Positions 8,195 through 14,822 of a DNA stretch of 15,448 bases are shown in pieces. The stretch spans positions 1-15,448 of the forward strand of contig JAURKF010000154.1 of NCBI GenBank assembly GCA_030831885.1, given 5' to 3'. The notes under the pieces are model-generated. The model saw nothing but the letters and a program-made list of their open reading frames with translations, was not told where the DNA came from and did no database searches. The stretch's first letter is position 1. Each line of letters opens with the position of its first letter. Origin of the DNA: Flavobacteriales bacterium (GTDB lineage: Bacteria > Bacteroidota > Bacteroidia > Flavobacteriales > UA16). A program made the translations under genes and the position numbers.

Positions 8195-9019
8195 ATGAAG
8201 CCACGACTACTCTCCCCAATGCTTTTTGCACTTATCTGCAACGCAGCTGTAGCTCAGTTCAGCGATAACGCCGGGGGCCGCTCCTCGGCCATGGCAGGAG
8301 CATACACCTCCATAAGCGACGGGTGGAGCTCGTTTCACAACCAAGCAGGATTGAATGCGGTAAAATCAATCGATGCAGGTGTGTATTACGAAAACCGTTT
8401 TGGGTTAAATACACTCAGCGACAAAGGTCTATTCATTGCCACCCGCTTAGGTAAAGGCGTTATTGCCTGCAATTATCACAGCTTCGGTTACTCGCAATAC
8501 GCTTCTTCAAAAGGAGGCATTGCCTATGCGCTCGGACTCGGTGAAAAACTAGATGTAGGTGTACAACTTAATTATTACACCATTTTGCTGGGAGAAAACT
8601 ACGGCCGCGCAATGGCCGTGAGCGCAGAAGGCGGTTTCATTTACAGGCTGAATTCAAAACTTACGCTCGCAGGACATGTCAGCAATCCCAATCGCGCCAA
8701 ACTTTCAGAATACCTCGATGAAAGAATTCCGGGTGTTGTTAGAATGGGTGCCGGATATGCGTTGTCGAAACAAGTCTTGCTGGTCGGAGAAGTCTATAAA
8801 GACACACAAACCGACGCCTCCATTCGTGCAGGATTGGAATATCGCATCTCCGACGCGATAGCATTGCGCGGAGGCTTCGCTTCAGCTCCACGCCAGTTCA
8901 CATTCGGATTTGGATGGAAACTAAACGAATGGATGCTCGATATGGCTGCAGCCTATCATCCTGTGCTAGGCTTTAACCCGCATATTTCATTTGCATACAG
9001 TGGCAAATCCAAATCCTAA
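8195..9019 (+). CDS. PorV/UPF0164-like outer-membrane beta-barrel protein
   Basis: A 274-residue protein starting at ATG 8195; the longer frame from TTG 8168 would add nine residues ahead of a normal signal peptide and is unlikely. The signal peptide ends near AVAQ (residue 21). The N-terminal segment GGRSSAMAGAYTSISDGWSSFHNQAGL is the hallmark of the PorV/PorQ/FadL-like family (G-A-M-GGAY...NPAGL), with the usual Pro replaced by Gln. The rest is alternating hydrophobic strands typical of a barrel. It is shorter than characterised PorV or PorQ and is not assigned to either. It lies 47 bp upstream of the HhH/barrel gene on the same strand, so the two are probably one operon. Confidence 0.8.
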   Translation: MKPRLLSPMLFALICNAAVAQFSDNAGGRSSAMAGAYTSISDGWSSFHNQAGLNAVKSIDAGVYYENRFGLNTLSDKGLFIATRLGKGVIACNYHSFGYSQYASSKGGIAYALGLGEKLDVGVQLNYYTILLGENYGRAMAVSAEGGFIYRLNSKLTLAGHVSNPNRAKLSEYLDERIPGVVRMGAGYALSKQVLLVGEVYKDTQTDASIRAGLEYRISDAIALRGGFASAPRQFTFGFGWKLNEWMLDMAAAYHPVLGFNPHISFAYSGKSKS

Positions 9020-9037
9020 CACCCATCCCAATCCTGA

Positions 9038-9056
9038 ATTCGTAATTCGTAATCTA
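9038..9056. repeat. ATTCGTAATTCGTAAT short direct repeat
   Basis: Two tandem copies of ATTCGTA followed by AT lie in the 47-bp spacer between the two outer-membrane genes. Such ATTCGTA runs occur between genes in related genomes, from general recollection. There is no hairpin or T-run, so read-through into the next gene is expected. Confidence 0.45.
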
Positions 9057-9066
9057 CAATTATCCC

Positions 9067-11154
9067 ATGCTTCGCCGCCTTCAAATCACACTACTCACAA
9101 CCATTGCGTTGGTGATTGGATTTGTAGCGTTGCCTTGCAAGGTATCAGCACAGAGCGATGAGCAGAAAAACTTACTGATTGAGCAACTTATTGAGGATAT
9201 TGCCTCCTCGCTGGATGAGGGTCAGGAACTGGACTATACCAACCTGTTCGAAGACCTCGCCTACTATTATGAGCACCCTTTGAATCTCAATTCTGCGCAG
9301 CCAGAAGAACTGCGCGAATTGTTTTTGCTCACTGATATCCAGATTGCCAACCTTCAGCGACATATTGCGCAATATGGACCTTTGAGGAGTTTATTCGAAT
9401 TGCAAGCCATCGACGACTTTGATATTCCTACCATTCGCAAACTGGTTTGGTTTACTACGGTTGAGCCTGTGCTCAGTTTACGCGATTTCAGCTTTTCTGA
9501 ATTCTGGCGCGAATCAACTCACGATTTGTTTTTACGATACAAACGCAATCTGCAGCTGCAGGAAGGATTCATTCCTGATCCCGAAACAGGCATACCTGAC
9601 TATGCCGGTTCACCCGACTATATGTACTCGCGATACCGAATCAATTACAAAAAGAGTTTCCGTGCGGGTTTAACACTTGAAAAGGATGCGGGAGAATCGC
9701 TTCAAAAAGGACCCGATTTTTATAGCGCCCACGCAATGTATTGCGGTCAAACGTGGTTGCGCAGGTTGGTTGTTGGCGATTACCAGGCTCTCTTCGGGCA
9801 AGGGCTCACCTGCTGGAATGGCCTGGCCTTCGGCAAATCGCCTTTCATTTCCAACGTAAAGCGAAACGGTATCGGTCTTCGCCCTTATTCCAGTGTGCAG
9901 GAAACCAATTTCTTTCGCGGTGCGGGTATCACCATCGGTAAAAAAGATATCGAGGTGACAACCTTCTTCAGCGACAAGCGAATCGATGGCAATGCGGATG
10001 AGTCGGCAGACAGTGTTCTCACCGACGATGAATTCATCGTGTCGAGCCTTCCTATGGGCGGCCTGCATCGCACGGAAAGCGAAATTGCCAACAAAAACTT
10101 GGTGCGCGAACAAGTAATGGGAAGTCATGCGCGGTATTCGCACCGTTTATTTTCAATTGGTCTTACCGGGCTTCATACCCAAATCGACGCGCAGCTTCTT
10201 CCCAACACCGACCTGTATTCCATGTATAGGTTCTCCGGGTCTAAAAACACTACCCTTGGCGCGGATTACCAGGCTGTGCTTGGCAACGCCAATTTTTTCG
10301 GAGAAGCAGCACGCAGCGCCAATGGTGGATTTTCAATGATTCATGGTTTTGTGGCAGCGCTGCATCCGAGTCTAACGCTAAGCACAGTGTGGCGCTACTT
10401 CGGCAAAGATTTTCAAAACAACAAGGCCAATGTATTTGGTGAAAACAGCCTAACAGCAGCCAACGAACACGCGTTGTATACCGGAATTCAGGCCAATCTT
10501 ACGAGCAGACTCACGCTCACAGCGTATGCCGATTTGGTGCGGTATCCATGGCTGCGCTATCGGGTCGATGCACCGAGCGTGGCTACCGATTACTTAGCTC
10601 AGCTCAATTATAAGCCTGATAAGAAGAATGAAATCTATCTTCGATATCGTCGTCGAACCAATATGCTCAACTCTTCGGCAGAAGGTGCAATTATTACGGC
10701 ACCCGCCGATCTATTGCAGGAAAACTGGCGTATCAACGGATCATATCAAGTTCATCCAAACGTCCAACTGAGATCTAGGGCCGAATGGTCTTTCTATTCG
10801 AAAGAAGGCGAAACTAGTCGGGGCTTTGTTATTTATCAAGACATCAACTACAAGCGCATAGGTTCCCGAGCCACATTCACCCTGCGGTACGCTCTTATGG
10901 ATTGCCCTGACTGGAACGCTCGCATTTACGCATACGAAAACGACGTGCTTTACGCATTCAGCATCCTCCCCTATACCGGCACAGGCTCCAGGATGTATGG
11001 TATGGTTAAATTAGACTTGGCTCGTGGAGTGGACTTATGGGCGCGTTATGGCGCATTTCTGTACAATCAAACCCGCGTCATTACAGAAGAAACCGCTTTT
11101 CCAACAGAGCGAATAAAGTCGGATGTTCATGTGCAACTGCGGCTGCAATTCTGA
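9067..11154 (+). CDS. Helix-hairpin-helix outer-membrane beta-barrel protein
   Basis: A 695-residue protein with a signal peptide at about 1-29. The N-terminal region at about 71-126 (PLNLNSAQPEELRELFLLTDIQIANLQRHI.QYGPLRSLFELQAI) is a ComEA-like helix-hairpin-helix domain of the kind that binds DNA backbone. From about residue 150 to the end it is rich in alternating aromatic/polar strands and ends in the aromatic residue Phe (QLRLQF), as expected for a BAM-inserted barrel. Topology would be a periplasmic HhH joined to a large outer-membrane barrel. Proteins of this kind are widespread in Bacteroidota and uncharacterised as far as known here. The upstream PorV-like gene may be a partner. A DNA-related role is only suggested by the HhH fold. 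Confidence 0.82.
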   Translation: MLRRLQITLLTTIALVIGFVALPCKVSAQSDEQKNLLIEQLIEDIASSLDEGQELDYTNLFEDLAYYYEHPLNLNSAQPEELRELFLLTDIQIANLQRHIAQYGPLRSLFELQAIDDFDIPTIRKLVWFTTVEPVLSLRDFSFSEFWRESTHDLFLRYKRNLQLQEGFIPDPETGIPDYAGSPDYMYSRYRINYKKSFRAGLTLEKDAGESLQKGPDFYSAHAMYCGQTWLRRLVVGDYQALFGQGLTCWNGLAFGKSPFISNVKRNGIGLRPYSSVQETNFFRGAGITIGKKDIEVTTFFSDKRIDGNADESADSVLTDDEFIVSSLPMGGLHRTESEIANKNLVREQVMGSHARYSHRLFSIGLTGLHTQIDAQLLPNTDLYSMYRFSGSKNTTLGADYQAVLGNANFFGEAARSANGGFSMIHGFVAALHPSLTLSTVWRYFGKDFQNNKANVFGENSLTAANEHALYTGIQANLTSRLTLTAYADLVRYPWLRYRVDAPSVATDYLAQLNYKPDKKNEIYLRYRRRTNMLNSSAEGAIITAPADLLQENWRINGSYQVHPNVQLRSRAEWSFYSKEGETSRGFVIYQDINYKRIGSRATFTLRYALMDCPDWNARIYAYENDVLYAFSILPYTGTGSRMYGMVKLDLARGVDLWARYGAFLYNQTRVITEETAFPTERIKSDVHVQLRLQF

Positions 11155-11182
11155 TTTTTTGAGAATTATTAGCTAATAAATG

Positions 11183-11212
11183 TTGATAAAGCAGCTTCCG
11201 AATGTATCTTTA
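11183..11212 (+). promoter_or_regulatory. Promoter of the T9SS-tail mini-protein
   Basis: TTG at 11183-11185 and TATCTTTA at 11205-11212 (7 of 8 to TAnnTTTG) are separated by 19 nt, the ideal Bacteroidota spacing. This predicts transcription from about 11218 and supports ATG 11252 over the upstream frame start at 11180, which lies before the promoter. Confidence 0.65.
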
Positions 11213-11251
11213 CCGGCACATTCATGGTATAGGAAAGGGAAACTTTTTAGA

Positions 11252-11587
11252 ATGAAGAAAATTTTTATTCTTGCTGCTATTCTGGTTCTGTTCATTGGTT
11301 TAAACGCCAATGCTCAGCATAGTTCTCAGCACCCCATTACTACCGCAAGGATTGCGGGAGTGGATGGACGGGTAGAATTGATTTTCGAAGAACCGGTTTC
11401 TGATGCTTTTACTATTAGTATTATGGATTTGACCGGTAAAATCATTTTTACCCAATCTCATCAGTCAACAACAGAGCCTTGTCAGTACACTGAAATCCCT
11501 GTCGAAAACCTGAAGCGCGGTATCTATATGGTTCGTGTTACAGGAAGTGACGGGAAGACCAAGACTCTGAAATTACAGCGGAACTAA
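11252..11587 (+). CDS. Small secreted protein, T9SS type A tail-like domain only
   Basis: A 111-residue protein from ATG 11252. A clear signal peptide (MKKIFILAAILVLFIGL, cleavage near NANAQ) is followed almost directly by a domain with the pattern of T9SS type A sorting tails: FTISIMDLTGKIIFTQ, then IPVENLKRGIYMVRVTGSDGKTKTLKLQRN. The PNP motif that usually opens this domain is missing, and there is no cargo domain. It could be a mini-cargo of the T9SS, a decoy, or a plain small secreted beta-sandwich. It has its own promoter and terminator and is therefore a separate unit from the outer-membrane pair upstream. Confidence 0.75.
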   Translation: MKKIFILAAILVLFIGLNANAQHSSQHPITTARIAGVDGRVELIFEEPVSDAFTISIMDLTGKIIFTQSHQSTTEPCQYTEIPVENLKRGIYMVRVTGSDGKTKTLKLQRN

Positions 11588-11610
11588 ATTACATTCAGTA
11601 TATTCAAGGG

Positions 11611-11640
11611 AGCCATTCGATATCGTTCGGATGGCTTTCT
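11611..11640 (+). terminator. Intrinsic terminator after the mini-protein gene
   Basis: A 10-bp stem (AGCCATTCGA with TCGGATGGCT, one G-T pair) and a 6-nt loop are followed by TTTCTTGCTT. It lies 24 nt after the stop codon and just before the convergent SprT-like gene ends. The T-run is interrupted. Confidence 0.65.
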
Positions 11641-11643
11641 TGC

Positions 11644-12270
11644 TTATTTGAGGTGTCGAATCTTAACAAGCGGACTGAACAGATATTCGTATTTAGTCGA
11701 TTCCTCGTAGCAACGATATCGAGTGCGCAGGCGTTCTCCTTTGATAAACACGCGATGGTCTCTGCCATATACAAACCGTGCATTGTGTGGTATATCATCA
11801 AGCAACTGTATGTCCGGGTGACTCTTCTTATCGTATCGGGCGAGTGTTTTCGACAATTGGATATCTGCGCAAGTTGATGCAGCAGGATTTGAGAGGTAAG
11901 AAGCAATTGCCTTGGCCACATCATCGGGGAAAACACTCCGTCGTAGAAATGGACCCAGCGTTTGTTTAAAACATCCTTTCCATTCAGCACCATGAGGCTT
12001 CACTCTATCGCGATGCTGCAAGTAGGTAATGAGATGAGCCAACTCGTGCATTAAGGTTATCAAAAATGCATATTTGTTGAGGTTACCATTTACCGTAAGC
12101 ACATGGCGGCCTCCACGCGGATCGGCAGTAAAATCGCCCAACTTGGTAGAACGCGGCTCAGTAATGACCAAATGATGAGGGTACTCGCGCAGTTTATCGC
12201 ACGCAAGTGCAAGAGCCTCTTCAGGCAGAAATGGCTTAAGGGCGGCCTCCAGGTTGGTGCTGTTCTTCAT
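11644..12270 (-). CDS. SprT-like zinc metallopeptidase domain protein
   Basis: A 208-residue protein with the SprT-like motif MHELAH (His75, Glu76, His79) and third ligand His93 in KPHGAEWK. It is related to the protease domain of SPRTN/Wss1, which cleaves DNA-protein crosslinks in eukaryotes; the bacterial role is not established. The C-terminal RTRYRCYEESTKYEYLFSPL is the usual tail, but the Cys-rich zinc ribbon of many SprT proteins is absent. ATG 12270 is preferred over the GTG three codons upstream. Its first 35 bases overlap, in another frame, the end of the upstream lipoprotein gene, so the two are probably co-transcribed and coupled. Confidence 0.88.
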   Translation of the reverse strand: MKNSTNLEAALKPFLPEEALALACDKLREYPHHLVITEPRSTKLGDFTADPRGGRHVLTVNGNLNKYAFLITLMHELAHLITYLQHRDRVKPHGAEWKGCFKQTLGPFLRRSVFPDDVAKAIASYLSNPAASTCADIQLSKTLARYDKKSHPDIQLLDDIPHNARFVYGRDHRVFIKGERLRTRYRCYEESTKYEYLFSPLVKIRHLK

Positions 12271-12412
12271 GCCCTTCACATTGTGAGGTCCATTCTATAC
12301 TATCATCCCATTTCGGACAGGTATTACAACGGCTTTTTTTATTGGCCGCACAAGAGGAAAGGATTATCAAGCCGAACATAACGGCTATACACGATTTCAA
12401 TCTGACTGTCAT
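12236..12412 (-). CDS. Small lipoprotein with CxxC motif (58 aa)
   Basis: A short frame, easily missed, encodes MTVRLK, then a hydrophobic stretch SCIAVMFGLIILSS, then Cys21. This is a lipoprotein signal with lipobox LSSC. The mature part is about 38 residues, rich in charged residues, with RCNTCPKW (Cys29, Cys32) and another Cys at 45. Small lipoproteins with a Cys-x-x-Cys-Pro element near the N-terminus are recalled from other Bacteroidota, without a function. It is directly upstream of the SprT-like gene and overlaps it by 35 nt. A TATATTCGC promoter-like element sits 17 nt before the start. The CxxC could bind metal or form a disulfide. Confidence 0.72.
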   Translation of the reverse strand: MTVRLKSCIAVMFGLIILSSCAANKKSRCNTCPKWDDSIEWTSQCEGHEEQHQPGGRP

Positions 12413-12420
12413 AGATTCGC
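12412..12420 (+). promoter_or_regulatory. Candidate promoter -7 element for the small membrane protein
   Basis: TAGATTCGC (7 of 8 to TAnnTTTG plus C) lies 27 nt before the ATG at 12448. It overlaps the lipoprotein start codon and mirrors the minus-strand element at 12430-12438. No clear -33 TTG is seen. Confidence 0.35.
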
Positions 12421-12429
12421 AGCTTTTAT

Positions 12430-12438
12430 GCGAATATA
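12430..12438 (-). promoter_or_regulatory. Candidate promoter -7 element for lipoprotein/SprT
   Basis: The complement reads TATATTCGC, the same octamer as the tRNA-Leu candidate. It ends 17 nt before the lipoprotein ATG, giving a leader of roughly 10 nt. Together with 12412-12420 it forms an inverted repeat ATTCGC-N9-GCGAAT. Confidence 0.45.
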
Positions 12439-12447
12439 CAGCATTCG

Positions 12448-12747
12448 ATGCAAGATGATTGGCTTCAAATAACCCTTCTTCTCACCGGCGTGACAGGCTG
12501 GTGGTTAACAGCCTCGCCTTTTCTGCGGTACATGGTATTCCTCTCAGAAAGAGATTTCCGATACCCACTGCTTGCCTGGCTGGCGGGCATTACCTCGAGT
12601 ATCTTCATCATCAAATTCAGTCTATACGCACTGGTTAGTTGGCCGCATCCCGGATCATGGGCTAGCAGGTTATTTTTTCCGATACTCCTTTTCACATCGC
12701 CAATCGTACCATTTTTAGTAGAAGTGGTGAAATCAAAACGAAAATAA
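12448..12747 (+). CDS. Small membrane protein, about three helices
   Basis: A 99-residue hydrophobic protein of unknown function. Three likely membrane segments are at about residues 7-30, 40-62 and 70-93, with a charged loop (SERDFRYP) between the first two and a basic end (KSKRK). It is aromatic-rich with few charges in the helices, as expected of a genuine membrane protein, and unlike the opposite-strand frame over the same DNA. It is divergent from the lipoprotein gene and 82 bp upstream of the Mla permease, which seems to have its own promoter. Confidence 0.65.
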   Translation: MQDDWLQITLLLTGVTGWWLTASPFLRYMVFLSERDFRYPLLAWLAGITSSIFIIKFSLYALVSWPHPGSWASRLFFPILLFTSPIVPFLVEVVKSKRK

Positions 12748-12815
12748 CCCGACTCATCCACGTCAGTATGTGTATAGCCCATCAATTTTCTGCGTCACAC
12801 TCGCAGCGAATGAAC

Positions 12816-12823
12816 TAAGTTTG
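12816..12823 (+). promoter_or_regulatory. Candidate Mla operon promoter -7 element
   Basis: TAAGTTTG matches TAnnTTTG exactly and ends 6 nt before the ATG at 12830, so the transcript would begin at or next to the start codon. There is no TTG at the -33 position. Confidence 0.5.
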
Positions 12824-12829
12824 GAAAGC

Positions 12830-13573
12830 ATGTCGTCCGTCTATTTTAACATAGGTAAATATTTTCTCCTCCTGGCAAACACCTTTACCAAGCCGGAAAA
12901 GCGTCGGATATATCCAAAGCTTATAATTCAAGAAATTGATAAAATCGGATTGCAGTCTTTGGGTATAGTTGCCTTGCTTTCCTTATTCATGGGCGCGGTA
13001 GTAACACTGCAAACAGCAGCTAATATCGATAGTGGGTGGATACCTCGCTGGACTATTGGGTTTACAACCCGTCAGACTATGGTGCTTGAATTTTCTTCCA
13101 CCATCGTTAGCCTTATTTTATCGGGAAAAGTTGGCGGAAACATCGCCTCTGAAATTGGGACAATGCGCATAACTGAGCAGATAGATGCAATGGAAATTAT
13201 GGGCATCAACTCGGCCAGTTACCTTATACTTCCGAAAATCATTGCTGCCCTTTTCATTTTTCCATTCCTTGTAGTACTATCTATGGGTATAGGAATTTCT
13301 GCCGGTGCATTTGTAGGATATACGGCCGGTGTAACATCCCTGAATGACTTCGAGTATGGTCTTCAATACAACTTTGAGCTTTGGCAAGTTAGTTACTCGC
13401 TCATTAAAACCTTCTTCTTCGCTTTCATTATTACCAGCGTGAGTGCCTATCATGGCTATTATACCTTCGGAGGTCCGCGAGAGGTGGGTGCAAGCAGTAC
13501 ACGCGCTGTAGTGTATAGCATGGTGCTTATTCTTATTGCCAACTATGTCCTCACCCAGCTGCTCTTGTTATGA
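12830..13573 (+). CDS. mlaE: MlaE-family ABC transporter permease
   Basis: A 247-residue inner-membrane permease of the Mla/MCE transporters, which move phospholipids between the inner and outer membranes. It has about five to six hydrophobic segments. The family signature EQIDAMEIMGINSASYLILPKIIA starts at residue 116, preceded by SGKVGGNIASEIGTMRITEQ, which contacts the ATPase. ATG 12830 gives the usual short N-terminus (FNIGKYFLLL); the frame opens at GTG 12770 but that extension looks non-coding. The stop overlaps the ATPase start by 4 nt (ATGA). The MCE substrate-binding partner (MlaD) is not adjacent. Confidence 0.92.
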   Translation: MSSVYFNIGKYFLLLANTFTKPEKRRIYPKLIIQEIDKIGLQSLGIVALLSLFMGAVVTLQTAANIDSGWIPRWTIGFTTRQTMVLEFSSTIVSLILSGKVGGNIASEIGTMRITEQIDAMEIMGINSASYLILPKIIAALFIFPFLVVLSMGIGISAGAFVGYTAGVTSLNDFEYGLQYNFELWQVSYSLIKTFFFAFIITSVSAYHGYYTFGGPREVGASSTRAVVYSMVLILIANYVLTQLLLL

Positions 13574-14328
13574 TCGAAGTGAAAAACATATCGAAGAGTT
13601 TTGCCGGCAATGCAGTGCTGAAGAATGTAAGCACAGAGTTCTTCCCCGGTAAAGTCAATTTTATCATTGGAAGAAGCGGTTCAGGAAAATCGGTACTTAC
13701 GAAGTGCATTGTGGGTTTGATGGAAGTGGATGAAGGTGAGATTTTTTTTGACAAGCGCAACTTCACTATACTCGACCGCTGGGACCGCAAAGACATACGC
13801 CAGGAAATGGGCATGCTGTTTCAGGGTAGTGCATTGTTCAGCTCGATGACTGTTGAGGAAAATATCCTTTTTCCATTGCAGATGTTCAGCACGATGAGCA
13901 AGAGTGAAATGCTCGATAGGGCCAACGAGTGCCTGAAGCGTGTGAACCTGGAAGGGAAAAACAAACTTTACCCCAGTGAACTTTCCGGCGGAATGCAAAA
14001 GCGCACCGGAATAGCGCGTGCCATTGCGATGAACCCGCGCTACCTGTTTTGCGACGAACCCAATTCAGGGCTCGATCCGCAAACAGCTATTGTAATTGAC
14101 AATCTTATTCGGGAAATAACCTACGAGTTCAATTCCACCACAATTGTCATCAGCCACGACATGAACTCAGTGCTAGAAACCGGCGACCACATCAACTTCA
14201 TCTATCAGGGCGAGCTCAACTGGCGCGGCAACCGCGAACAAATCCTCCAAACCGACAACGAGGCACTCAACAACTTCGTTTTCCCTTCGAAGTTTATGCA
14301 ACAGGTGAAGGAGAAGTTGAGAGGGTGA
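13570..14328 (+). CDS. mlaF: MlaF-like ABC transporter ATP-binding protein
   Basis: A 252-residue ABC ATPase partner of the MlaE-type permease. Walker A is GRSGSGKS at 34-41, the Q-loop glutamine is Gln85, the signature is LSGGM at 138-142, Walker B is YLFCDEP with Asp162 and Glu163, the D-loop is SGLD, and the switch histidine is His196 in SHD. All catalytic parts are intact. ATG 13570 overlaps the permease stop, indicating coupled translation. The last 25 residues (FVFPSKFMQQVKEKLRG) are an ordinary helical tail. No third gene follows on the strand. Confidence 0.93.
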   Translation: MIEVKNISKSFAGNAVLKNVSTEFFPGKVNFIIGRSGSGKSVLTKCIVGLMEVDEGEIFFDKRNFTILDRWDRKDIRQEMGMLFQGSALFSSMTVEENILFPLQMFSTMSKSEMLDRANECLKRVNLEGKNKLYPSELSGGMQKRTGIARAIAMNPRYLFCDEPNSGLDPQTAIVIDNLIREITYEFNSTTIVISHDMNSVLETGDHINFIYQGELNWRGNREQILQTDNEALNNFVFPSKFMQQVKEKLRG

Positions 14329-14379
14329 GTGTAAAGGTGACACGGAGCTTTCCATTTTTTCGTCACGAGTCGCATAGGT

Positions 14380-14448
14380 TCTTCGCTGTGAGCATCTACA
14401 GTTGTTAAAACCGTGTTCTATTCCAATAACCTATTCTCGAGAAGAATA
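14380..14448. repeat. Direct repeat, left copy, upstream of toxin-antitoxin
   Basis: A core of 31 bp at 14418-14448 begins CTATTCCAATAACCTATTC and ends AGAATA. It matches 15319-15349 with three mismatches. Weaker similarity extends upstream (TTCTTCGCTGTG...GTTAAAA). The core contains a TATTC/GAATA inverted pair. Confidence 0.75.
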
Positions 14449-14519
14449 AGCCTCTGAGAAAAAGTGAGTCAAGTTTGCAGCCTAAAAATAGCGTTATGAG
14501 GACCATTTTTTCAGTGCGC

Positions 14520-14535
14520 CGAAATCTGCATTTCG
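14520..14535. promoter_or_regulatory. Inverted repeat upstream of antitoxin
   Basis: CGAAAT-CTGC-ATTTCG, a perfect 6-bp inverted repeat with a 4-nt loop, lies 38 nt before the antitoxin start and where a -33 region would be. It may be a second regulator site. Confidence 0.35.
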
Positions 14536-14540
14536 AAATC

Positions 14541-14572
14541 ACACGTATTTTTACTTTTATAAAAACACGTGT
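14541..14572. promoter_or_regulatory. Probable antitoxin operator (32-bp palindrome)
   Basis: Two 13-bp arms (ACACGTATTTTTA at 14541-14553 and TAAAAACACGTGT at 14560-14572), with one mismatch, flank CTTTTA. The palindrome ends one base before the antitoxin ATG and contains the -7-like element TACTTTTA (14552-14559). Such placement suits autorepression by the ribbon-helix-helix antitoxin or toxin-antitoxin complex. Confidence 0.65.
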
Positions 14573-14573
14573 A

Positions 14574-14822
14574 ATGATTACTAAACTAACCCTCACCTTG
14601 AATCAGGAAGTGATAGACTCAGCCAAGGCCTATGCTAAACGAAACGGGAAGAGTTTGTCGGCCATTGTCGAGAATTACCTTCGTTCGCTAGACCGTGAAT
14701 CGGAGAAGAAGGAAGCGCTCGCCCCGGAGGTAAAGCGCTTGTTGGGTTCGGTGAAGCTCAGCAAGGACTTCGATTACAAAAAGGACTTACAGGCGGCCAT
14801 TCTCAAAAAGTACTCATCATGA
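14574..14822 (+). CDS. Ribbon-helix-helix antitoxin (DUF6364-like)
   Basis: An 82-residue protein from ATG 14574; the frame is open from 14475, but the added residues cross the palindromic operator and look non-coding. The N-terminus KLTLTLNQEVIDSAKAYAKRNGKSLSAIVENYLRSL has the strand-helix-helix pattern of ribbon-helix-helix DNA-binding antitoxins, and the charged C-terminal half would cover the toxin. It overlaps the toxin start by 4 nt (ATGA), so the two proteins are translationally coupled with the antitoxin first. Autoregulation through the palindrome is inferred. Confidence 0.85.
   Translation: MITKLTLTLNQEVIDSAKAYAKRNGKSLSAIVENYLRSLDRESEKKEALAPEVKRLLGSVKLSKDFDYKKDLQAAILKKYSS

Noticed and set aside
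7903..8241. Minus-strand frame of 112 codons across the tRNA
   Set aside because: It reads antisense through tRNA-Leu and its terminator, giving the familiar spurious GRRDSNPH peptide.
9670..10143. Minus-strand frame of 157 codons inside the HhH/barrel gene
   Set aside because: Antisense shadow of a gene with signal peptide, HhH and barrel pattern.
11604..11993. Minus-strand frame of 129 codons
   Set aside because: It overlaps the SprT-like gene on the same strand in another frame and has no domain or signal features.
12465..12785. Minus-strand frame of 106 codons opposite the small membrane protein
   Set aside because: Its composition is irregular with no recognisable features; the plus-strand frame shows three plausible membrane helices.
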